Below are positions 21,733 through 29,652 of a stretch of DNA of 64,000 nucleotides, piece by piece. The DNA comes from Microthrixaceae bacterium (GTDB taxonomy: Bacteria; Actinomycetota; Acidimicrobiia; Acidimicrobiales; Microtrichaceae). The notes under the pieces were generated by a model that made no database searches, was not told the origin of the DNA, and saw only the letters and a list, made by a program, of their open reading frames with translations. Positions within the stretch are counted from its first letter, which is position 1. Each line of letters starts with the position of its first letter. Location of the stretch: assembly GCA_020845705.1 (NCBI GenBank), contig JADLFH010000023.1, positions 1-64,000 on the forward strand. Reading direction: 5' to 3'. The position numbers were made by a program, and so were the translations under genes.

Positions 21733-22914
21733 TCAGCCTCGTAGTGCCCGGGGCAGCCCGAGCCCGAACATAGCGATCAGATCACGTTGGATCTCGTTGG
21801 TCCCACCCCCGAAGGTGAGGATCACGAGACTCCGGTAGTTCATCTCCAGCCGCCCCTTCAGCACCTCTTCGGGCGAGTTGCGCTCCAGGTAGGCCCGCGG
21901 CCCGAGGATCTCCATCAGCAGCCTGAACGACTCGAGGTAGAACTCGGTGCCGAACACCTTGATCGTCGAGGCGTCGGCCACGTCCATGCCGCCCTGGGTG
22001 GCCGTCCACGCCACCTTCCAGTTGATCAGCCGCAGGAAGTCCAGCCCGGCCCGGACCCGTGCAAGGTTCGTCTGGACCCACGGTTCGTCGATGACCCTGA
22101 GGCCGCCCGTTGTGGTGGTCTCGCGTGCGTAGTGGAGGGTCTCCTGGTAGCTCTGCTCCAGCAGGCCGGCGGAACACAGTGTCACCCGCTCGTGGTTGAG
22201 CTGGTTGACGATGAGGTTCCACCCGTTGTTCTCGCCGCCCACCAACATGTTCGCGGGTACCCGGACGTTGTCGTAGTAGACCGCGTTGATGTCGTGGCTC
22301 GACAGCAGGTGCAACGGCTCGACGGTGATCCCCGGGGTGTTCTTCAGGTCGACGATGAGCATCGAGATGCCCTTGTGCTTGGGAGCCTCGGGGTCGGTGC
22401 GAACCGCCAGCCAGCAGTAGTCGGCGTCGGAGGCCAGCGACGTCCACATCTTCTGGCCGTTCACCACGTACTCGTCGCCGTCACGCACCGCCCGGGTGCG
22501 CAGCGCGGCGAGGTCGGTGCCGGCCTCCGGCTCGGAGTAGCCGATCGAGAAGTGGAGGTCGCCGGCGAGGATCTTCGGCAGGAAGTAGTTCTTCTGCTCG
22601 TCGGTGCCGTTCGCCATGATCGTGGGCCCGACGGTGTTGATGGTCAGCATCGGCACCGGAGCACCCGAACGCATCGACTCGTCGAAGAAGATGTACTGCT
22701 CGATCTGGCTGCGGCCCTGTCCGCCGTAGTCCTTGGGCCAACCGATGCCCAGCCAGCCGTCGGTGGCCATCTGCTTGACCACCTGGCGGTGCACGGGTCC
22801 TACGCCGTGCTCGGCCATCAGCGACTCGCGGATGTCGTCGGTCAACAGCTCGTCGTAGTACGCAGAGAGCTCCTGGCGGAGCTGTTCCTGCTCGTCGGTG
22901 TACGCCAGCCTCAT
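21733..22914 (-). CDS. Acyl-CoA dehydrogenase (FadE-like)
   Basis: FSIGYSEPEAGTDLAALRTRAVRDGDEYVVNGQKMWTSLA and FGGGTNEIQRDLIAMFGLGLPR; immediately upstream of the second ACAD. Confidence 0.93.
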   Translation of the reverse strand: MRLAYTDEQEQLRQELSAYYDELLTDDIRESLMAEHGVGPVHRQVVKQMATDGWLGIGWPKDYGGQGRSQIEQYIFFDESMRSGAPVPMLTINTVGPTIMANGTDEQKNYFLPKILAGDLHFSIGYSEPEAGTDLAALRTRAVRDGDEYVVNGQKMWTSLASDADYCWLAVRTDPEAPKHKGISMLIVDLKNTPGITVEPLHLLSSHDINAVYYDNVRVPANMLVGGENNGWNLIVNQLNHERVTLCSAGLLEQSYQETLHYARETTTTGGLRVIDEPWVQTNLARVRAGLDFLRLINWKVAWTATQGGMDVADASTIKVFGTEFYLESFRLLMEILGPRAYLERNSPEEVLKGRLEMNYRSLVILTFGGGTNEIQRDLIAMFGLGLPRALRG

Positions 22915-23018
22915 CTGCTCCCCCGGGTCGGTGTGGGCAGCGAGACTGTAACGCGTTCTACTTTGGACGACGCGGCGGTGGCCGGCACGGGGTTCAACGT
23001 GTTGAAGTGGGCAGCACC

Positions 23019-24413
23019 ATGACTGAGCATTTCGACCTCGCCATCGTCGGCACCGGTTCGGGCAACTCCATCCTCGATGACCGCTTCGAGGATTGGAAGG
23101 TGGCAATCGTCGAACGAGACGTGTTCGGAGGCACCTGTCTCAACCGGGGTTGCATCCCCACCAAGATGCTGGTGGTGCCGGCCGACATGGCACACGCGGT
23201 GGGAGCAGCGCGTCGCCTCGGTGTGGATCTTCACCTCGACGGAGTGAGGTGGAGGGATCTTCGTGACCGCGTCTTCGGGCGGATCGACGCGATCGCAGCC
23301 TCCGGAGAGCGCTACCGCAGTGGCCAACGTCAAGTCAGCGTCTTCGCCGGTGACGGCTCTTTCAGCGGCGACAAGGAGATGACCGTCGAGGTCGACGGCC
23401 GAAGGCGCACCTTCTCCGCAGACCGCTTCGTGTTGGCCGTGGGCGCACGTGCCCAGGTGCCGGAGATCCCCGGCCTCGCCGAGTTCGGCTTCCACACATC
23501 GGACACGGTCATGCGGATCGACGAGCTACCCCGACGGATGCTGGTGATCGGGGCGGGGTTCATCGCGACGGAGATGACCCACGTGTTCAGCGCGTTCGGC
23601 ACCGAGGTGGTGATGGTCACCCGCGGCGATGGAGTCCTCACCCATCACGATCCTGATGTGTCCGCGGCGGCCACCGCCGCGATCGAAACCCGTGCCCGCC
23701 TTCACCGCCATGCCCGGGTACGTGGCGTCACAGGCCAACGCGAATCGGCTCTGGTCGCGATCGAGGACTCATCCGGACGGCTCACGAAGGTGGAGACGGA
23801 CCTCATCCTCGTGGCCACGGGCCGGATCCCCAACGGCGACCAACTTCGCCTGGAGGCGACAGGCCTGTCGCTCGACGAGGGGGGCTTCATCCCCACAGAC
23901 GCAACCCTCGAGACCAGAGTGCCGGGCATATTCGCGTTGGGCGACGCGACCAGTTCCGCGATGCTCAAGCACGTCGCCAACCACCAGGCGCGTGTCGTGC
24001 AGCACAACCTCCTGTCGCCCGCGTCGCCGATGCGCGTGGAGCAGCGTTTCGTCCCCCACGCCGTGTTTGGCGAGCCTCAGGTGGCGGCGGTCGGGCTCAG
24101 CGAACCGGAGGCCGGCGCGGCGGGCTACGACGTGGTTTGCGGTTACCGCCGCTACGGCGACACCGCCTATGGCTGGGCTCTCGATGATGAGCACAGCTTC
24201 TGCAAGCTCGTCGCCGACCGCGCGACTCGCCGACTGCTGGGAGCCCACATCGTCGGCCCGCACGCGTCGATCCTGATCCAACAGTTGGTCCAGGGGCTCT
24301 GCTCAGACCTCAGCGTCGAGCAGATGGCACGCGGCCAGATGTATCCCCACCCGGCCCTCACCGAAGTGGTCGAGCAGGCGCTTCTCGATCTTGCTCGGAA
24401 GTTCGGCGACTGA
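23019..24413 (+). CDS. mtr: Mycothione reductase
   Basis: FDLAIVGTGSGNSILDDRF...GGTCLNRGCIPTKMLV redox disulfide; mycothione reductase-like N-terminus and dimerisation domain. Confidence 0.9.
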   Translation: MTEHFDLAIVGTGSGNSILDDRFEDWKVAIVERDVFGGTCLNRGCIPTKMLVVPADMAHAVGAARRLGVDLHLDGVRWRDLRDRVFGRIDAIAASGERYRSGQRQVSVFAGDGSFSGDKEMTVEVDGRRRTFSADRFVLAVGARAQVPEIPGLAEFGFHTSDTVMRIDELPRRMLVIGAGFIATEMTHVFSAFGTEVVMVTRGDGVLTHHDPDVSAAATAAIETRARLHRHARVRGVTGQRESALVAIEDSSGRLTKVETDLILVATGRIPNGDQLRLEATGLSLDEGGFIPTDATLETRVPGIFALGDATSSAMLKHVANHQARVVQHNLLSPASPMRVEQRFVPHAVFGEPQVAAVGLSEPEAGAAGYDVVCGYRRYGDTAYGWALDDEHSFCKLVADRATRRLLGAHIVGPHASILIQQLVQGLCSDLSVEQMARGQMYPHPALTEVVEQALLDLARKFGD

Positions 24414-24422
24414 GCCCTCGCC

Positions 24423-24734
24423 TCACTCGATCCGAACCTCATGGCCCATCAGCTGCTCGTAGCGGGCGAGTCGGGCGAGTCGGGTGTCAAGGCTGCTGCG
24501 CGAGACGGCCTCGCGCTCGCGGTGCAGGGCCGCACCCGCTGGTCGGCCCTCGACCATCTCGACGATCAGATAGGTGCCGACCACGACTCGTTCGGGAAGC
24601 ATCTCCAGCGGGAAGTCCCACGTCTCCTGGGCCTCACCTACGAGTACGATTGCCCGATCCTCGACGATCTCGGTGACAACCGCGTCGAGGGTCTCGGGGG
24701 GCGAATCCGACCGAGGGGGGTCCGGCTCGGTCAT
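24423..24734 (-). CDS. DUF3006-like protein
   Basis: ETLDAVVTEIVEDRAIVLVGEAQETWDFPLEMLPERVVVGTYLIVEM; start MTEPDPPRSD at 24734. Confidence 0.7.
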   Translation of the reverse strand: MTEPDPPRSDSPPETLDAVVTEIVEDRAIVLVGEAQETWDFPLEMLPERVVVGTYLIVEMVEGRPAGAALHREREAVSRSSLDTRLARLARYEQLMGHEVRIE

Positions 24735-24858
24735 CGCTGCCCCGCGGTCAGGTCCTTCCACATCATCCACCTCATCGGCGTCGTGAACGCCCCCTTGAGC
24801 AATGTGTGGGTCTACAGGGTTCAGGGGCGGATGCTCGCGGCGGTAGCTTTGACGAACT

Positions 24859-26226
24859 ATGCCCAGACTCGAAGTCGAACTCACCAGCTCTCGTGGCGAC
24901 GGTATCTGGACCTGGCGCAAGGCCGGTGCCCGTCAGCCCAAGGGCGAGATCGCCGAGTCGCTGCTGCCTGACGGCTCGAAGGTCGGCGACGTTCTCCGCG
25001 TGGAGGCCGACCAGCTTCTCGACGGCATCGAGATCACCGCCGTGCTCCCGCCGAAGGGAGAGCGAGTCGATCGCTTCGAACGGATCGAGCTGAAGCGACG
25101 TCCGGCACCCGACCAACTCGTCTCCACCAGCCTGGTCGGCAAGGGCCGCGGCGATCGCGACCGCCCGAGAGGTCGCGATCGCCAAGATCGGCGACCCCGG
25201 GATGATCGGGGTGATCGGGGTGATCGGGACCGCACGCGTTCGGCCGGAGATCGACCCCAGCGGCGCGCTCCTCGCCCGCCGGTGCAGGAACGACCCAAGC
25301 CCAAGCGGATCCGCCCGTTGCGGACCCACCGCGACGCCGTGTTGGAATCGATCGACGCGCCGTTCAGACCAATTGCGGAGCAGGTGCTCAAAGGGGGTGT
25401 ACCCGCGGTACGTCAGGCACTCGACGAGCAGAACAAACGCAACCGTGAAGCGGGTCGTCCCGAGATCGCCGGAGACGAGCTCATTGCCGTGGCCGAGCGA
25501 CTCCTCCCCCAGCTCCGAGCTGCTGAGTGGCGCGACAGGGCGGATGCCGCGCTGAAGATCCTCGAAGAGATCGACCTGCGCGACCTCCGCTCGGTCGTGG
25601 TCGCGGCCGATGCCGGTAGGGATGACGAGAGTCGGACGCTGGGCCAGCAGCTCAAGGACGCGCTCGGCCGCCGCGTGGAGGAGGAGCACACCGCCTGGCT
25701 GGCCGAGCTCCAAGAGCTCCTCGACCAGGAGCGGATCGTCCGCGCTCTTCGCGTGAGCTCGCGCCCGCCCAAGGCCGGGGTTCCCCTGCCTGGTCCCATC
25801 GTCGAGCGGCTCGTGTCGCAGGCGTCGGCGGCGCTCAACGCCGAGATCACGGCGGATCGCTGGTCGACCATGCTCGACGCACTGTCCTTCTCCCCTGTCC
25901 GCAACTCCGTCAACCCTGCAACCCTGCCGGATCCCGCACCCGACGCGGTCCTCGACGCGGTAAAGGCCGTCGCGGATCGCCTCCCCCATATCGTTGCCGC
26001 GTTCGGCATCGATCCAGCTTCGGTACCGAAGTCCGCGAAGCGCCGTCCCGGTCCCGCACGTGCGAAGCGCACCCCTAAAGCGGTCGCCGCGGATACACCG
26101 AAGGCGGAGGCCGCGGATTCGTCCGTCGCCGCACCTCGGGAGCCTGAGGTTACGGAGATCTCAGCCGCGCAGGTCGACCAGGTCGAACAGGTCGCCGGGC
26201 CGAGCGAGGACGACGCCCTGGGGTGA
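24859..26226 (+). CDS. Conserved hypothetical protein with RD-rich disordered segment
   Basis: 455 aa; ordered N-terminal beta-rich domain, DRDRPRGRDRQDRRPRDDRGDRGDRDRTR linker, helical C-terminal half. Confidence 0.8.
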   Translation: MPRLEVELTSSRGDGIWTWRKAGARQPKGEIAESLLPDGSKVGDVLRVEADQLLDGIEITAVLPPKGERVDRFERIELKRRPAPDQLVSTSLVGKGRGDRDRPRGRDRQDRRPRDDRGDRGDRDRTRSAGDRPQRRAPRPPVQERPKPKRIRPLRTHRDAVLESIDAPFRPIAEQVLKGGVPAVRQALDEQNKRNREAGRPEIAGDELIAVAERLLPQLRAAEWRDRADAALKILEEIDLRDLRSVVVAADAGRDDESRTLGQQLKDALGRRVEEEHTAWLAELQELLDQERIVRALRVSSRPPKAGVPLPGPIVERLVSQASAALNAEITADRWSTMLDALSFSPVRNSVNPATLPDPAPDAVLDAVKAVADRLPHIVAAFGIDPASVPKSAKRRPGPARAKRTPKAVAADTPKAEAADSSVAAPREPEVTEISAAQVDQVEQVAGPSEDDALG

Positions 26227-26721
26227 GGCGGCGAGGGTTCGGGGGTTCCATCCGGCCCAGGCGAACCTGCAACCAACCTCCGCAGCGCACTGCTGGTCGT
26301 GCGGCGTATCCCCAACGAAGCAGACATCCTCCGGCGCAACCCCCAGCGCAGCCAGCACCGGAGTGAGTTCCTTCGCCTTCCAGCCGAAGTCCTCGGCAAA
26401 CCACGCCGTCTCGGGTGCCCACCCGAGACGGTTGAGCTCCGCGAGGCCCGAGGTCCGCGCCTTGTTGGAACAGATCGACCAGCGGGTGAGGGCATCCAAC
26501 ATCTCGGCGACCCCTGGAAACGGCTGCACCGACGAGGCGTCGTATGCGGCCAGGTACTCCTCGACGCTGAACCCGAGCCGTTCACACTCGTCTTGTACCG
26601 GGTGCCCGAAGGTGACCTCGCTGAGGGAAACCCCGAGTTGCAGGAAGGGCTCGATCAGAGCCCGGTCGGAGTCGATGAGTGTGCCGTCGAGGTCGAAGAT
26701 GATGCAGCGTGCTTCGGCCAT
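26161..26721 (-). CDS. HAD-superfamily hydrolase (phosphoglycolate phosphatase-like)
   Basis: IIFDLDGTLIDSD, ICSNK and CFVGDTPHDQQCAAEVG motifs. Confidence 0.92.
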   Translation of the reverse strand: MAEARCIIFDLDGTLIDSDRALIEPFLQLGVSLSEVTFGHPVQDECERLGFSVEEYLAAYDASSVQPFPGVAEMLDALTRWSICSNKARTSGLAELNRLGWAPETAWFAEDFGWKAKELTPVLAALGVAPEDVCFVGDTPHDQQCAAEVGCRFAWAGWNPRTLAASPQGVVLARPGDLFDLVDLRG

Positions 26722-26789
26722 GAGAACCCACGTTACGACCCATCCGCCACGAAGTAGACCGCTCGGTCAAGTTCTCCTAACGTACCGCC

Positions 26790-27563
26790 ATGATCGACTA
26801 TGAGAAGCAGGGCAACGTCGGCATCATCACGATCAACCGACCGAGCGCACGGAACGCGGTGAACACCGAGGTGGCCACCGGCATCGAAGCCGCGATCGAC
26901 CAGATCGAGGAGGACGACGATGTGTGGGTCGCCATCCTGACGGGGGCCAAGACCGAGAAGGGCTACATCTTCTGTGCGGGCGCAGACCTCAAGCAGATGA
27001 GCGTCGATCCCGGCGGGATGCAGACTCAACGGGGCGGCTTCGGTGGTCTCGTGCAGCGGGAGCGGACAAAGCCGCTGATCGCTGCGGTCGACGGCCCCGC
27101 CCTGGCGGGTGGCACCGAGTTGGTGTTGGCCTGCGATCTGGTCGTCGCCTCCCGCACCGCCGTTTTCGGCATCCCCGAGGTGAAGCGGAATCTGGTGGCG
27201 GCTGCGGGAGGTCTGTTCCGCCTCCCACGCAAGCTCCCCCGCAACATCGCGATGGAGCTCGCCCTCACCGGCAGACTCGACTTCCCCGCCGAGCGGGCGC
27301 ATCACTTCGGACTCGTCAACACGCTGTGCGAGGAAGGCGGAGCCCTTGAGGCAGCCCTGGAGCTTGCAACCCAGATCACGGCAGCGGCGCCGCTCGCGGT
27401 TCGAGAGAGCCGCAAGATCGTGCTGGAGGCAACCGATCAGCCAGATGAGATCGGTTGGGCGATGTCGGGCGAGGGGATCATGAAGATGTTCAGCACCGAG
27501 GACTTCACCGAGGGCCTCACCGCGTTCATCGAGAAGCGCGACCCGCAGTGGAAGGGCCGCTGA
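26790..27563 (+). CDS. Enoyl-CoA hydratase/isomerase (crotonase) family
   Basis: IITINRPSARNAVN, CAGADLKQMS and VDGPALAGGTELVLACDLVVAS motifs. Confidence 0.94.
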   Translation: MIDYEKQGNVGIITINRPSARNAVNTEVATGIEAAIDQIEEDDDVWVAILTGAKTEKGYIFCAGADLKQMSVDPGGMQTQRGGFGGLVQRERTKPLIAAVDGPALAGGTELVLACDLVVASRTAVFGIPEVKRNLVAAAGGLFRLPRKLPRNIAMELALTGRLDFPAERAHHFGLVNTLCEEGGALEAALELATQITAAAPLAVRESRKIVLEATDQPDEIGWAMSGEGIMKMFSTEDFTEGLTAFIEKRDPQWKGR

Positions 27564-27573
27564 GCCTCGGCGT

Positions 27574-27990
27574 TCAGACGATCAGGTCCAACACGCCGGC
27601 TTCGGCCAGGAACTCCGCGAGGCCGTCTGTGAGCGGTAGTTCGCAGACGGCCTCGAATGGCACCCATGCCGCTTCGGCGGCGTCGCCGCCGCAGGCGATC
27701 TCACCGCCCAGCACGGTCACCTCGAAATCCAAGATCACGTAGTGGTACGAGTCGTCGATCACCTCGAACCACCCGAACAGCGGTCCGCACACGGCGTCAA
27801 GGCCGGTCTCTTCTGCGATCTCCCTGACGACGGCCTCCGCAGCGGTCTCACCGCCCTCGATGCGTCCCCCCGGCAGGCTCCATCGTCCGCCTGCGGGCCC
27901 ATGCCCTCGCCGGACGAGGAGAAGCTCACCACCACTCACCGCGACTCCTGCGACGCACGCTTCGGGCCGGGCCCTCGGCATGGTCGTCAC
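27574..27990 (-). CDS. NUDIX hydrolase
   Basis: GGRIEGGETAAEAVVREIAEETGL Nudix box; GTG start overlaps the GNAT stop. Confidence 0.92.
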   Translation of the reverse strand: MTTMPRARPEACVAGVAVSGGELLLVRRGHGPAGGRWSLPGGRIEGGETAAEAVVREIAEETGLDAVCGPLFGWFEVIDDSYHYVILDFEVTVLGGEIACGGDAAEAAWVPFEAVCELPLTDGLAEFLAEAGVLDLIV

Positions 27991-28403
27991 AGCGGGCGAC
28001 TCACCTGAAGGAGCCTGCTCGCCATGCCGTGAGCCTCGAAGAAGTTCTTCGTGTTCCGGTCGCCTGCGAACACGACGGATTCCAGCGAGGTGCACCCCCA
28101 GTCGCGCGCGGTGGAGAGGGCACGCTCCAGGAGTTGATGGCCGACACCCACGTCCCGGGCCTCAACCTCGACGTAGATGGCGTCTAGAACCGCGGTGGCG
28201 GCATCTCGGCGAAGCAGGGCGAACCCGACCACAGACGCCTCGACGAGGCCCACGAGGCTGATGGTTGACGTGTCGTGGCAGCCCGCGAGCAGTTCCAGAT
28301 ACCGCCGGCCTCCACGCTGCGTCTCGACCTCGGCACGACTTCGTTCATGAAGGCGGGCCAGGTTCACCTGGTCGGAGACCAGCGCTACGCGGGCCCCGAC
28401 CAC
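27987..28403 (-). CDS. GNAT family N-acetyltransferase
   Basis: IYVEVEARDVGVGHQLLERALSTARDWGCTSLESVVFAGDRNTKNFFEAHGM. Confidence 0.9.
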   Translation of the reverse strand: MVGARVALVSDQVNLARLHERSRAEVETQRGGRRYLELLAGCHDTSTISLVGLVEASVVGFALLRRDAATAVLDAIYVEVEARDVGVGHQLLERALSTARDWGCTSLESVVFAGDRNTKNFFEAHGMASRLLQVSRPL

Positions 28404-28407
28404 GCCC

Positions 28408-29010
28408 TCAGGAACCTTGGAGCTGTGCTACCCGCCCGAGGATCGTCTGACGCGAACGGTGCGCCGACTCATAGAGCCGGATCGATTCCAGCTCGGCAGG
28501 AGTCAGGCTGTCGAGGCGGGGAATGACCTGCGAGGCGGCAAGCTGGTCGTAGTCGGGGATGGCCAGGCCATCACCGACAACCGGCGGTGGGGCCACGGCC
28601 GCGGCCTTGGCCGGCGCACGCTTGGCCGCCGCCTTAGCGGGAGCACGCTTGGCCGCCGCCTTCGCGGGAGCACGCTTGGCCGCCGCCTTGGACGGCGCCT
28701 TCTTCGTCGCCGGCTTCGCAGTCTCGGCAGCCTTTGCAGTGGACGGCTTTGCCGCCTTCTTGGCAGGAGGCGTCGTGGCCACGATGATCTCGTCGTCGGT
28801 GTTGCCCACCACGTGGAGCTTTGGGGGCGGAGCCGGAGCTTCGGGCTCCTGGGTCGCCTTTCCCGGGCACGACAAGTTCCCGATCAGGCTCATGGCGACG
28901 GCGAGCTGCTCACGGCTCCGCTCGACGAGACGTGGGACAACAGCGGTCATCTCACCGGCGAGATCCTCCGCGGCACGGCGGAGGCCCTCGATGGCGCTCT
29001 GTTCGGTCAT
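28408..29010 (-). CDS. Ala/Lys/Pro-rich protein with histone H1-like segment and conserved C-terminal helical domain
   Basis: KAAAKRAPAKAAAKRAPAKAAAKRAPAKAAA repeats, then IPDYDQLAASQVIPRLDSLTPAELESIRLYESAHRSRQTILGRVAQL. Confidence 0.8.
   Translation of the reverse strand: MTEQSAIEGLRRAAEDLAGEMTAVVPRLVERSREQLAVAMSLIGNLSCPGKATQEPEAPAPPPKLHVVGNTDDEIIVATTPPAKKAAKPSTAKAAETAKPATKKAPSKAAAKRAPAKAAAKRAPAKAAAKRAPAKAAAVAPPPVVGDGLAIPDYDQLAASQVIPRLDSLTPAELESIRLYESAHRSRQTILGRVAQLQGS
28616..28690 (-). repeat. 27-bp in-frame tandem repeat (~2.8 copies) encoding KRAPAKAAA
   Basis: gcacgcttggccgccgcctt... begins at 28616, 28643 and 28670 (period 27). Confidence 0.9.
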
Positions 29011-29056
29011 GCGCGCATCTTTGCAGCGAGCCGCCCCGACGCGCACGTCGAAGGAT

Positions 29057-29572
29057 TCAGTCCATGGCGGCGACGGCCGCAATCGACGGGCAGTCGTCAT
29101 ATCCCTCAGGGCATGTTGGGTGATCCCTGCGACCGAACTGCCTCGGGTGAACGATGAGGAAGCACATGGTGCAGGTGAACTCCCCCTCCTTCTTCGCGGT
29201 GATGCCATCCGCGTTGTCGGGATCCGTGCGATCGGGGACTTCCTCTTCCTCCTCGTCGTCGAGGTCGTCGCCCGACGCGATCCGGTCTTTGAGGATCGTG
29301 TCGAGGTCGGCTTCCACGTCGTCGGGGTCGTCGTCCTCGTCCTCTTCCTCGTCCTCTCCGCCCGTGGGCCGCTTTCGCGGGACGGCCGGCTCCTCATCGT
29401 CGTCGGCTTCGAGCGCGTCGTCATCGCCCAGCTCGCCGTCATCGCCCAGCTCGCCGTCGTCGTCTCCCTCGATGTCGGGATCGACTACCTCGTCGCCGAA
29501 CTCCTCGTCCTCCTCGTCAAACTCCTCGTCCTCGAGGAGCTCTTCCTCATCGATCTCGTTGTCCTCTGCCAT
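29057..29572 (-). CDS. DUF4193-like acidic protein with C-terminal zinc-type motif
   Basis: Asp/Glu-rich N-terminus, then EFTCTMCFLIVHPRQFGRRDHPTCPEGYDDCPSI. Confidence 0.85.
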   Translation of the reverse strand: MAEDNEIDEEELLEDEEFDEEDEEFGDEVVDPDIEGDDDGELGDDGELGDDDALEADDDEEPAVPRKRPTGGEDEEEDEDDDPDDVEADLDTILKDRIASGDDLDDEEEEEVPDRTDPDNADGITAKKEGEFTCTMCFLIVHPRQFGRRDHPTCPEGYDDCPSIAAVAAMD

Positions 29573-29652
29573 CGCGTCCTCGATTCGGCGGGACTGCCCC
29601 GCACGCGGCGGGAATAATGGCACAGCTCGTCTCGCCCGGTTGGCACTTGTGC

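Noticed and set aside
28590-28700. CRISPR-like repeat array
   Set aside because: Short-period in-frame tandem repeat coding Lys/Ala/Pro, with no spacers and no cas genes.
29210-29560. Plus-strand Ser-rich ORF opposite the acidic DUF4193-like gene
   Set aside because: Polyserine is the antisense reading of Asp/Glu codons; the minus strand has a recognisable cysteine-rich C-terminus.
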